Below are positions 44,346 through 52,766 of a DNA stretch of 54,711 nucleotides, in pieces. Position numbers and translations under genes: made by a program. Source of the DNA: Oscillospiraceae bacterium (lineage in GTDB: Bacteria; Bacillota; Clostridia; Oscillospirales; Ruminococcaceae); the NCBI GenBank assembly GCA_017460955.1, contig JAFTZY010000039.1, positions 1 through 54,711 of the forward strand, written 5' to 3'. The notes under the pieces are model-generated. The model was not told the origin of the DNA, did not search any database, and saw only the letters and a program-made list of their open reading frames with translations. Position 1 is the first letter of the stretch. Every line of letters begins with the position of its first letter.

Positions 44346-44503
44346 CCGATCCCCGAAAGGGAAATAGACAAAATGACGAGATGAAATGCTGTCAGGCAAA
44401 GAGAACACCGCAAGGCGGGCTTGTCGCCCGGCGAGGATATTCGATGCAGCATGGCGGCATTTCAGCCGTCATCATTGTCTATCGGAGTTTCGGGGATCGG
44501 TAT
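44343..44503. mobile_element. MITE-like palindromic element, 161 bp
   Basis: Perfect 16-bp terminal inverted repeats: ATACCGATCCCCGAAA at 44343-44358 and its complement at 44488-44503. Similarity between the arms continues inward for about 50 bases (ATAGACAA, ATGACG, TGAAATGC) with small differences. A CGGGC/GCCCG hairpin lies near the centre. No coding capacity. Its right end touches the stop codon of the cyclase gene. Confidence 0.72.
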
Positions 44504-45579
44504 CAACGCAGGTGCAGCGGGCCGTTCTGTGCGGCGTTCTCCGCCTTGATCCGTGCCTTATCCGCATACATCCGGAAATCGGCCTGGCGGATCATCTCCT
44601 CCACGGTCCCCTCGCCTGACAGACCGAATGCGCACGAATAGCCGGCCTGTGTCACGTTCTGCCGCATGGATTCGATGAGCGCCTGCATCTCCTCATGGGA
44701 ATGCCCGCGGCAGATCATGATGAACTCATCACCGCCGATGCGGTAGAGGCGGTCGCGTGCTCCGGCACTGCATCCGAGCTGTTCGGCGATCGCGGACAGT
44801 GCCTTGTCGCCGGCGGCATGGCCGAAGGTATCGTTGAGCCATTTGAGCTCGTTCATATCGATGGAAATGATGCCGGAGACCGTGCCGCGGCTCTTCTCGA
44901 GGTCCCCGAAGAAGGACTGGCGGTTGAACAGTCCCGTGAGCTGGTCGCGTTTGGTGAACTGCGCATAGACGTACAGATAGTACAGCAGCAGCTCGGCAGT
45001 AAAGAGCAGATTAATGATCTCATCATGGTCATATGCGGCAATGAGCATCGCAACCGATGCCGCAACGGCCAGAAACAGGACCACGCCCTCCTCCTCCCCG
45101 GAGCCCCTGGCCAGTCCCCGGATGGACACGATGTACAGCATCAGTACATAGAATGCCGTGACCACATAGGGCGTCATGCCGAGCGCACCGCGATAGAACT
45201 CGTTGCGCTCGCTGAAGCCGTAGGAGATGTCCGTGAAAAATGCCGAGAATGCGATCAGCATATTGAGGGCGGCGGGAATGCAGAACATCCTGGAGATGCT
45301 TTTGCGTGTAAGGAACACGAGCATCATGACGATGGCGGGCCGCAGGCTGTAGCACAGCGCGGAAAACAGCACCCGCCACAGCGTGAAGTGATCGAGCAGC
45401 CGGAGCCGGAGCTCAATATGATCGAAGATGACAAGTCCAAGGAGCATGAGCAGCGTACACCGGAGCTTGAAGATCTTGAAGCGGTCCAGGTACACATCGA
45501 ATGACGTGAGCAGGTACATGCCTGTAAGCATGATGAGCAATACATAGTTCTGCACCAGAAAATCCAGCAGAATTGCCAT
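44503..45579 (-). CDS. Membrane diguanylate cyclase, second copy
   Basis: 358 aa. Six or seven membrane helices (about 5-205) are followed by a GGDEF domain (about 210-345) with DQLTGLFNRQSFF at its start and RIGGDEFIMI as the canonical active-site loop. It should synthesise c-di-GMP. The stop codon shares its first base with the inverted repeat of the mobile-like element, so the last residues (after about 340) may have been changed by its insertion. GGAAGGG lies 12 bases before the ATG. Confidence 0.9.
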   Translation of the reverse strand: MAILLDFLVQNYVLLIMLTGMYLLTSFDVYLDRFKIFKLRCTLLMLLGLVIFDHIELRLRLLDHFTLWRVLFSALCYSLRPAIVMMLVFLTRKSISRMFCIPAALNMLIAFSAFFTDISYGFSERNEFYRGALGMTPYVVTAFYVLMLYIVSIRGLARGSGEEEGVVLFLAVAASVAMLIAAYDHDEIINLLFTAELLLYYLYVYAQFTKRDQLTGLFNRQSFFGDLEKSRGTVSGIISIDMNELKWLNDTFGHAAGDKALSAIAEQLGCSAGARDRLYRIGGDEFIMICRGHSHEEMQALIESMRQNVTQAGYSCAFGLSGEGTVEEMIRQADFRMYADKARIKAENAAQNGPLHLR

Positions 45580-45617
45580 GTAATGGGATCCCTTCCTTTC
45601 TTCTTGGATCTATGAAC

Positions 45618-45646
45618 AGTATATCACAAACTGCTCCCCGCGTCAA
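45618..45646 (-). promoter_or_regulatory. Promoter of the second diguanylate cyclase
   Basis: On the minus strand TTGACG (45641-45646), 17-bp spacer, TATACT (45618-45623). Confidence 0.82.
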
Positions 45647-45686
45647 TCCCCGGCGCTCCTGAATCATGCAATCTGCACAGCGGGAC

Positions 45687-45715
45687 TTGTCAAATCCATT
45701 TAAGTATGGTATAAT
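45687..45715 (+). promoter_or_regulatory. Promoter of the sialidase-fold gene
   Basis: TTGTCA (45687-45692), 17-bp spacer, TATAAT (45710-45715). Confidence 0.85.
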
Positions 45716-45722
45716 ATGAAAT

Positions 45723-45803
45723 GACCCTCGCAGCTCCGTGCCATGAATGGCACTCCCTGCAGATCGGGCAATGATACCATATCACTTCGCTTTATGGTAT
45801 CAT
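45723..45803 (+). ncRNA. Structured 5' leader of the sialidase-fold gene
   Basis: Stem 1: GTGCCA/TGGCAC (45738-45753) capped by TGAA and extended by GCAG/CTGC and CCC/GGG across internal loops. Stem 2: an 11-bp perfect ATGATACCATA/TATGGTATCAT (45771-45803). No known riboswitch class is recognised. Confidence 0.5.
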
Positions 45804-45847
45804 ATCATTATCATAAAACTCTTTTTTACGATCATGGAGGGATCTGT

Positions 45848-47695
45848 ATGAAACGAAGGATTTCCCGTATACTTGCTGCGTGTGCCGCGCTTGTCCTGCC
45901 CATGGGGCTCCCGGCTGCGGCGGCCGATGACTATCCCGCGCTCGAGGGCACGCTCCTTGGCCGCATCACGATCCTGGACACGGATTATTACGACAGCTGG
46001 GCGGTCGATCCGTCGCTCGGACCCGGCGATGCGGTGTTCGGTGACCGCTCGGCAGAGCGCTGTGCGGTGGCCGCGTGTCCCGACTTCCTGACCGGGGCGG
46101 AGCTTCTGCTGACGCCGTGCGATGCGAAGAATTCCGATGCCGACCAGGCGGTCGTGACGGCTGCGCAGGACCTTGTGCTGTACGTCGGCCTGGACAGCCG
46201 CGTGGAGACGCCCCCCGCATGGCTTGGCGGCTGGACGCAGGACGCGCAGGTACTGACCACAACGAATGACGTCACCTTCGTGCTGTACGCTCTGCCGGTG
46301 GAGGCGGGGCGCAGCGTGACGCTCGGCACCAACGGCCAGGTCTCGGGGTGTATGAACTATATCGTCGCTGCGCTGCCCGACGGGACGCCAGAGCCCGCAG
46401 CGGGGGATGTGAACGGGGACGGTGTCTTTTCGCTCCTTGACGTGGTCAGGCTCCAGAAATGGCTCCTGCGCATCGACGGCACCCGCCTTGCCGACTGGCA
46501 GACGGCGGATCTGTGCCCGGATGAAAAGCTCGACACGATGGACCTGGTGCTCATGAAGCGCATGCTGCGCACCGGCGTTGTCCCCGGGATCGAGGCGCCC
46601 GCAGCGCTCCCGTGCTTTACTGTTGCCGACGGGCTCTTTGACCAGAGCAATACCGACACGCTCGGTCTGCGCGTCCCGGAGGGACTCGAGACCGTTACCG
46701 TCTGGAGGGCAGATGATGCGAGCGACCACTACTGCAACGGCGTGTGCCTTGCGGCATTCGGAGGGAAGCTCTACTGCCAGTGGCAAAGCTCCCAGACCGA
46801 TGAGGATTCGGCGGATACGCATGTGATGTATGCCGTAAGCAGCGACGGCGGCAGGACGTGGAGCGACGCGAAGGTGCTCATTCAGAGCATCGGGGACGGC
46901 TACTGCACCTCCGGCGGCTGGCTCTCTGCCGGGGACCGGCTCATCGCCTACATCAATTTCTGGGACAACGGCCTGAGCGTCCGGGGCGGCTGGACCTACT
47001 ACATGACCTCGGAGGACGGCGAGAACTGGTCCTCCCCGCAGCCGGTCACGATGGCGGACGGCACCCCCCTGAACGGCGTGTTCGAGCAGGATCCCCATGT
47101 GCTCGCAAACGGCCGGATCGTGAATGCGGCGCATTTCCAGGACGGTCTCTTCGTATGCCCCATCTACACCGACGATCCCACCGGCATTTCCGGCTGGAGG
47201 AAGGGGGCGTTCACGCCCTCCGGCAGCGGCACCTCCTCGACGGAGATGGAGCCGAGTCTGTTCGTGCAGCAGGACGGGACGCTCGTGATGATCTTCCGCG
47301 ACCAGAGCAGCAGCTACCGCAAGCTTTGCGCGTACAGCCGCGACAACGGCGTGACGTGGAGCCGTGTGCAGAAGACCGACATGCCGGATGCGCGCACCAA
47401 GCAGAGCGCCGGCAACCTCTCGGACGGCACGGCCTTCCTTGCCGGATGCCCCGTGGAGAACAGCCTGCGCAGTCCCCTGGCGGTCACGCTCTCGGCGGAC
47501 GGCAGGCACTTTGACAGGGCATACCTCCTGCGCAGCAATGAAAGTGACCCCGCACTCATGTACGAGGGCAAGGCCAAGCGGCTGGGCTTCCATTACTGCA
47601 AGAGCCTTGTGTACGACGGCAGCCTCTATGTGGGCTATGCGACCAACAAGGAGGCCGTGGAGATCTCCATCGTGCCGGAAGCTTCGCTGACATAA
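45848..47695 (+). CDS. Secreted sialidase-fold (BNR) protein with internal dockerin
   Basis: 615 aa from the ATG at 45848, after GGAGGGATCT. A signal peptide (about 1-26) leads to an N-terminal beta domain (about 30-180, VLYVGLDSRVETPPAWLGGW). A type I dockerin sits in the middle (about 187-243, GDVNGDGVFSLLD). The C-terminal propeller (about 255-615) shows Asp boxes SSDGGRTWSD, SEDGENWSSP and SRDNGVTWSR, as in sialidases. An Arg triad was not established, so it may be a sialidase or another BNR glycosidase. Cohesin binding at mid-chain is unusual. Confidence 0.85.
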   Translation: MKRRISRILAACAALVLPMGLPAAAADDYPALEGTLLGRITILDTDYYDSWAVDPSLGPGDAVFGDRSAERCAVAACPDFLTGAELLLTPCDAKNSDADQAVVTAAQDLVLYVGLDSRVETPPAWLGGWTQDAQVLTTTNDVTFVLYALPVEAGRSVTLGTNGQVSGCMNYIVAALPDGTPEPAAGDVNGDGVFSLLDVVRLQKWLLRIDGTRLADWQTADLCPDEKLDTMDLVLMKRMLRTGVVPGIEAPAALPCFTVADGLFDQSNTDTLGLRVPEGLETVTVWRADDASDHYCNGVCLAAFGGKLYCQWQSSQTDEDSADTHVMYAVSSDGGRTWSDAKVLIQSIGDGYCTSGGWLSAGDRLIAYINFWDNGLSVRGGWTYYMTSEDGENWSSPQPVTMADGTPLNGVFEQDPHVLANGRIVNAAHFQDGLFVCPIYTDDPTGISGWRKGAFTPSGSGTSSTEMEPSLFVQQDGTLVMIFRDQSSSYRKLCAYSRDNGVTWSRVQKTDMPDARTKQSAGNLSDGTAFLAGCPVENSLRSPLAVTLSADGRHFDRAYLLRSNESDPALMYEGKAKRLGFHYCKSLVYDGSLYVGYATNKEAVEISIVPEASLT

Positions 47696-47757
47696 CATGA
47701 GCCCTGCCCTACAAAGCAAGGCGTGCACCGAGTGACCAGAGGTCCCTGATAATAATG

Positions 47758-47796
47758 GCGGCACCGGGATATATTTCCGGTGCCGCGATTCTTTTT
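47758..47796 (+). terminator. Terminator of the sialidase-fold gene
   Basis: CGGCACCGG/CCGGTGCCG stem, then CGATTCTTTTT. Confidence 0.85.
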
Positions 47797-47804
47797 ATGT
47801 GGGA

Positions 47805-50800
47805 TCATTCCGTGCGCAGTGCCGTCACGGGGTCCTTCTTGGCGGCGGCCTTCGCAGGGATGAACCCGCCGATGAGCGTCAGGACCACGCTCAGGAGAAT
47901 GAGCACGGCAGCGTCGAGCACCGGCAGTGCGGCATTGACCGTATCCGAGCCGATGAGCGCGTGGATGATGAGATTGCCCGGGATGAGCAGCAGGAGTGTC
48001 ACGCCGATGCCGATGAGGCCGGAGCACAGTCCGATGATGAAGGTCTCGGCATTGAACACCTGCGAGATATTGTGCTTCGATGCGCCGATGGCACGCAGGA
48101 TACCGATCTCCTTGGTGCGCTCGAGCACGGAGATGTAGGTGATGATGCCGATCATGATGGATGACACCACCAGGGACACGCCCACGAACGCGATGAGTAC
48201 ATAGGAGATGACGTTGATGATCGTCGTGATGGACGACATCAGGAGCGCCGTGTAGTCGGTGTAGGTGATCCGGTCCTCCTCATCGGCGTCATCATTGTAG
48301 GCCGAGATGCAGTCGGCAATGGCATCCTTCGATTCAAAGCTGTCCGCATAGATGGAGATGGACGCCGGTGTGTCCAGATCCACCACGCCGAAGGTCTTGA
48401 GGTTATCCTCGAGGTTCCCCGAGGCGAGGTAGCGGTCATAGATCTCAAGGAGCACGTCGTCGTCCGGATGCTCCATATAGCTGTCCATGAGCGAGGCAAG
48501 CTCCGCCTCGGACTTGCCGGACAGGGAGAAGAGCTTTTCATAATCCTCCGGCGAGAGCTCCAGACCGTCCATACCGCCCTGCTGTGCGGCATACAGTGCA
48601 GCCAGGTCCTCCTGGGAGAGGTTCGACAGATCCAGATCCGCAAACGCGGACAGGTCCATGCCCTCAGTGCTGGCGGTATTCCCGCCCTGCATGGCCGCAT
48701 ACATGGAGGCAAGGTCCTGGGAGGGCACGCTCGTGCCGGTGCCGCCCTGCATGGCCGCGTACATGGAGGCAAGATCCTGGGAAGGCACACTCGTCCCGGT
48801 GCCGCCCTGGAGCGCCGCATAGAGCGCTGCCATATCCTGCGTACTGCCGCCGGACGCGAGCCCCGTGCCGCCCTGTGTCCCCGAAGCGCCGTTCATGGCA
48901 GCATAGAGGGAGGCAAGCTCCTCCGGGGAGAGCTGCGAGACATCGGGGAGCACACCGGTACCGGACTGCGTGCCAAGTCCCTGCAGATACGAAGCGATCT
49001 GCTCCTGTGTCAGGCCGCCGGCTGCGGGGGCGTCATTGCCGGCAGAGGGCGCGTCATTGCCGGAGGCGGCCTGTGTGATCGCCTGGAGATAGGAGGCGAT
49101 CTGCTCCTGGGTAAGTCCGCTGCCCGCACCGCCCTGGGCTGCCTGCCGGTAGGCCTCGATCTGCTCGGGTGTCAGATCCTCCGGCGGTGCAGCGGGTGCG
49201 GTGGGCGGCTGTGTGGGGGCGGGCGGATCGGTCGGTGCGGGCTGCGTCGGTGCGGGCTGTGTCGGCTCCGGTGCTGACGGCTGCACGACGAGCACATAGA
49301 GGAGTGTATTGCCGGTGACGGTCCGGCCGGACGCCTCATCCGTATAGCTCTTGATGACGGAAACGGGGTAAATGCCCTGCCGTGCCGTGTCAAAGAGGGA
49401 GGCATCGACGGAGTAGCCCTCGCCCGTCATCGGGGCATCGTTCTCGATGACCTGGGAGGTGCCGTCCGACCAGGTGAGCGTCAGGCGCTCATGCACGGTG
49501 CCGCCGCTCAGATCGATCGCATCGCCCGTATAATAGACGGTCCTGTCCGGCAGACGCGTCACGCTCAGAGAAAGCTGCATGTCCACAAGCTCGGCGTCGC
49601 TCGGTGCCTCGGACTCGGCGGCCGTCTCCGGCTCGGTGGGCTCCCCGTCCATCGGGAGCACGGCAAGCGGCTGCACGGCGGCAGTGCCTGCGAAGAAGGC
49701 AGTTCCCACGGCTTCGGCCTCGGTGGGCTCGGTGGCCGTCTCCTCGCTGACCTGTCCGGTCATCAGGAGCACCTGGTAGAGTGCCGCCTTTTCGCGCTCG
49801 TCCATGTCCTTCACATACTGACGGGCGGCGTCGATCTTGTCGGCCTTGCTGCTGCTCTCAAAGCGCAGGCCCGTGAGAAGGTCCGTGTCCGGGTCCCGTC
49901 TCTGGGCGCGGACAATGGAGCTGTCATCCGTGTATTCGATCAGATAGTCGGTCAGTGCCCTGGTGTAGGCGATGGGGCTCATGAAGAACATGGCGTCGTC
50001 ATCGTCGTTCGGCTTCATGACGCCCGTGATCTTCAGCTCCACGGCATCCTGTGCAAGTGCCTCGATCTTCTTTTTGTTCTGGCTGATGTCGGAGAAGGTG
50101 CCGTCCTCGTTCTCCTCGTAGAGGTCGCACTGGGGAATGAGATAGTAGGTCTTTTTGCAGACCTCGGCATAGCTGACCTTCCGCTCGTCCAGATCGAGCT
50201 CCTCCTCGCCCCCGAGCTTGTCCTGGAGCTCCTCATATTCGGAAACGGGGAGCGCACCGATCTCATACAGATCGAGCAGGGAGAGGGTGTTGTTATAATT
50301 GAGCACCAGCATGATCTCGTCATAGGCCTCGGGGTAGCGTCCGTAGAGCAGGGTGTACTTGTCCTTGACTGCATTGCTGACGAGCTCGCCGTTCTTCCCG
50401 GGCAGGATCTCCTGCATATTCCCCGTATCGCCGAACATCATCGCCGGCATGGCGGCATAGGGGGAGGTGCTCTCAAGACCGCTGCCGTCGGTGTTCACGA
50501 ACACATCCTCCGGGTCGTAGGTATAGATGTCGAACTTGGTGTCGTAGGAGTAGACGATGCCGTTGTCCCCCACATACTGCTGGAGCTCACAGTCGGCACG
50601 GTCGAGGTAGGACTTGAAGGCGGTGAGGTTATTCGTGGTCGTGCGCAGTGCGGCCTGGCGCTCGACCTCGAAATTGTCCGCATAGATCGCATCGGTGTCC
50701 CGCTCCTCGAGTATCTTCTCCTGGGCGCCCTGGGCCCTGTTCATCAGCGAGGCGATGTCGATGCTCTGCTCCTCGATCTCGATGGGATAGGAGAGCATGG

Positions 50801-51692
50801 CATCGCGCTGGATGTCGTCGATGTAGGTGTTCACGCCGTTGGAGAGCGACAGGATGAGTGCAATGCCGATGATGCCGATGGAGCCCGCAAAAGCCGTGAG
50901 GAGCGTGCGGCCCTTCTTTGTGCGCAGGTTGTTGAAGCTCAGCCCGAGCGCCGTCAGAACGGACATGGACGAGCGGCCCATGTTCTCGTGGTGGGCCGGC
51001 TGCGCGCCCTTGACCTCATAGGGGTTGGAGTCGTCGATGATCCGGCCGTCGCGTACCCTGACGATGCGGTTGGCATAGGCCTCGGCAAGCTCCGGGTTAT
51101 GGGTGACCATGATGACGAGCCGGTCCTTGGCGACACGGGCCAGCATTTCCATGACCTGCACGCTCGTATCGGAATCGAGCGCACCGGTCGGCTCGTCGGC
51201 AAGGAGGATATCCGGATCGTTGACAAGGGCTCTGGCGATGGCAACACGCTGCATCTGGCCGCCGGACATCTGGTTCGGACGCTTGTGGACCTGGTTGCCC
51301 AGCCCCACCTGCTCGAGGGCTTCCCTTGCCCTGCGGCGGCGCTCCCCGCGGGAGATGCCCGAGATCGTCAGTGCCAGCTCCACATTCGCGAGCACCGACT
51401 GGTGCGGGATGAGGTTGTAGCTCTGGAACACGAAGCCGATGGTGTGGTTCCGGTAGGAATCCCAGTCCCGGTCCTTGTACTTCTTGGTCGAGATGCCGTT
51501 GATGATGAGGTCACCGGAATCATAGCGGTCAAGGCCCCCCACGATGTTGAGCAGGGTGGTCTTGCCCGAGCCGGACGGTCCTAAGATCGCCACGAACTCA
51601 CTGTCCCGGAAATTCAGCGACACGCCGTCCAGTGCGGTCTGCCGGAGATCCCCCGTGATGTATTCCTTGCGTATGTCCTTGATCTGAAGCAT
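47805..51692 (-). CDS. MacB-type fused ABC transporter with Ig-like and repeat-rich extracytoplasmic insert
   Basis: 1295 aa, about twice the family norm of 650. The ATPase (about 1-225) has GPSGSGKTTLLN, MSGGQMQR and ADEPTGALDSD. Membrane helix 1 is about 258-285. The extracytoplasmic part (about 290-1160) begins MacB-like and then departs. Residues 707-800 look like a bacterial Ig-like group 3 domain (YYTGDAIDLSGGTV). A Pro/Thr linker (803-840) follows. Nine repeats of the form LTxEQIASY run to about residue 1045. Three C-terminal helices of FtsX type end the protein. MacB proteins do not pump through the membrane but transmit force outward. It is probably a mechanotransmitter acting on the envelope. 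Confidence 0.92.
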   Translation of the reverse strand: MLQIKDIRKEYITGDLRQTALDGVSLNFRDSEFVAILGPSGSGKTTLLNIVGGLDRYDSGDLIINGISTKKYKDRDWDSYRNHTIGFVFQSYNLIPHQSVLANVELALTISGISRGERRRRAREALEQVGLGNQVHKRPNQMSGGQMQRVAIARALVNDPDILLADEPTGALDSDTSVQVMEMLARVAKDRLVIMVTHNPELAEAYANRIVRVRDGRIIDDSNPYEVKGAQPAHHENMGRSSMSVLTALGLSFNNLRTKKGRTLLTAFAGSIGIIGIALILSLSNGVNTYIDDIQRDAMLSYPIEIEEQSIDIASLMNRAQGAQEKILEERDTDAIYADNFEVERQAALRTTTNNLTAFKSYLDRADCELQQYVGDNGIVYSYDTKFDIYTYDPEDVFVNTDGSGLESTSPYAAMPAMMFGDTGNMQEILPGKNGELVSNAVKDKYTLLYGRYPEAYDEIMLVLNYNNTLSLLDLYEIGALPVSEYEELQDKLGGEEELDLDERKVSYAEVCKKTYYLIPQCDLYEENEDGTFSDISQNKKKIEALAQDAVELKITGVMKPNDDDDAMFFMSPIAYTRALTDYLIEYTDDSSIVRAQRRDPDTDLLTGLRFESSSKADKIDAARQYVKDMDEREKAALYQVLLMTGQVSEETATEPTEAEAVGTAFFAGTAAVQPLAVLPMDGEPTEPETAAESEAPSDAELVDMQLSLSVTRLPDRTVYYTGDAIDLSGGTVHERLTLTWSDGTSQVIENDAPMTGEGYSVDASLFDTARQGIYPVSVIKSYTDEASGRTVTGNTLLYVLVVQPSAPEPTQPAPTQPAPTDPPAPTQPPTAPAAPPEDLTPEQIEAYRQAAQGGAGSGLTQEQIASYLQAITQAASGNDAPSAGNDAPAAGGLTQEQIASYLQGLGTQSGTGVLPDVSQLSPEELASLYAAMNGASGTQGGTGLASGGSTQDMAALYAALQGGTGTSVPSQDLASMYAAMQGGTGTSVPSQDLASMYAAMQGGNTASTEGMDLSAFADLDLSNLSQEDLAALYAAQQGGMDGLELSPEDYEKLFSLSGKSEAELASLMDSYMEHPDDDVLLEIYDRYLASGNLEDNLKTFGVVDLDTPASISIYADSFESKDAIADCISAYNDDADEEDRITYTDYTALLMSSITTIINVISYVLIAFVGVSLVVSSIMIGIITYISVLERTKEIGILRAIGASKHNISQVFNAETFIIGLCSGLIGIGVTLLLLIPGNLIIHALIGSDTVNAALPVLDAAVLILLSVVLTLIGGFIPAKAAAKKDPVTALRTE
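48681..48840 (-). repeat. 60-bp tandem repeat coding a 20-residue unit
   Basis: Two full copies (48681-48740 and 48741-48800) differ at a few bases, and a partial third reaches 48840. Each codes for a QGGTGTSVPSQDLASMYAAM-type unit in the ABC protein. Confidence 0.88.
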
Positions 51693-51752
51693 ACTCTATC
51701 CTCGCTTTCTGTTCGGGATCGATGTTGCTGACCCATGCATTCCGTCATATTT

Positions 51753-51806
51753 CGGCTGCATCCTTCTCACGGACCGTACTTTCCGTCCGCGACAAGGATG
51801 CAGCCG
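51753..51806. other. 13-bp stem hairpin between the ABC and antiporter genes
   Basis: CGGCTGCATCCTT (51753-51765) pairs perfectly with AAGGATGCAGCCG (51794-51806), with a second GGAC/GTCC pairing inside. No T run follows on the minus strand, so it is not a standard terminator. Confidence 0.6.
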
Positions 51807-51830
51807 GAGCATTGCCCCGGCATGATCCGG

Positions 51831-52754
51831 TCATGTCATACAAAGGTAGACAAAATAGACTGCATAGCATACGAGCATGACCGCACCCGCTGCCCTGCCA
51901 AGGCGCTGCTTCGGCAGCACGGCAAGCAGCAGGAGCACTGCCGATGCGATCATGAACCCGCTGTCGATGAGAAATTTGGCGTCGAACGGCACTGCGACCA
52001 GCAGCGAGGTCGTCCCGACGACAAACAGGATGTTGAAAATGTTGCTCCCGACAATGTTACCGACAGCAATGTCCGCGTTCCCCTTCCTGGCGGCGATCAC
52101 CGAGGTGAACAGCTCCGGCAGGGAGGTGCCCAGCGCGACGATGGTCAGGCCGATGCAGCGCTCACTGATGCCGATCGTCCTGGCAAGGCCCGAGGCGCCG
52201 GACACGGCAAGCTTACTGCCGATGACCAGCACGGCAAGGCCGCCTGCGATCATCAGAAGCTCCAGCCACAGCGCACGCTGCCGGGTCTCCTCCCCCTCCT
52301 TCGGGTGACGCTTTGCATTCACGAACAGGTACCCTAAGTACACAAGGAATGCCGCCCACAGCAGAAGGCCGTCCACAAGCGTGATGCGTCCATCCAGCCC
52401 GAGCACGAGCAGCAGTGCGGAGCACAGCAGCATGAACGGGAGTTCGATGCGCACGGTGCTTTTCTCCACATGGAGCGTGACAATGACGGAGGCGATCCCC
52501 AGGATGACGAACGTGTTCAGGATATTGCTCCCGACGATGTTGCCGATGGTGATATCCGCATTGCCTGCAAAGCCCGCAGCGATGCTCACCGCCGCCTCCG
52601 GAGCGCTTGTCCCCATGGCGACGATGGTCAGACCGATGATGAGGTCCGGGATCCGGAAGCGTACTGCCAGTCCGGAAGCGCCCTCCACAAAGAAGTCGGC
52701 CCCCTTGACCAGCATCACAAACCCCAGGATCAGGGACAGGATATACCATACCAT
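51831..52754 (-). CDS. Calcium/sodium antiporter (CaCA, YrbG type)
   Basis: 307 aa with about ten helices in two inverted halves. The alpha-repeat motifs are intact: GTSAPEAAVS with GNIVGSNILNT and GTSLPELFTS with GNIVGSNIFNI. The central loop (HPKEGEETRQ) is cytoplasmic. Such proteins exchange Na+ or H+ for Ca2+. It starts 12 bases after pyk, an unexpected partner, and is probably co-transcribed. Confidence 0.92.
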   Translation of the reverse strand: MVWYILSLILGFVMLVKGADFFVEGASGLAVRFRIPDLIIGLTIVAMGTSAPEAAVSIAAGFAGNADITIGNIVGSNILNTFVILGIASVIVTLHVEKSTVRIELPFMLLCSALLLVLGLDGRITLVDGLLLWAAFLVYLGYLFVNAKRHPKEGEETRQRALWLELLMIAGGLAVLVIGSKLAVSGASGLARTIGISERCIGLTIVALGTSLPELFTSVIAARKGNADIAVGNIVGSNIFNILFVVGTTSLLVAVPFDAKFLIDSGFMIASAVLLLLAVLPKQRLGRAAGAVMLVCYAVYFVYLCMT

Positions 52755-52766
52755 CCGCCCGTCTCC

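Noticed and set aside
41981..44452. Minus-strand frame of 823 codons opposite the GGDEF-EAL gene
   Set aside because: All diagnostic motifs are on the plus strand, and the promoter and terminator fit that strand.
48681..48840. CRISPR-like direct repeats
   Set aside because: They are in-frame coding repeats without spacers.
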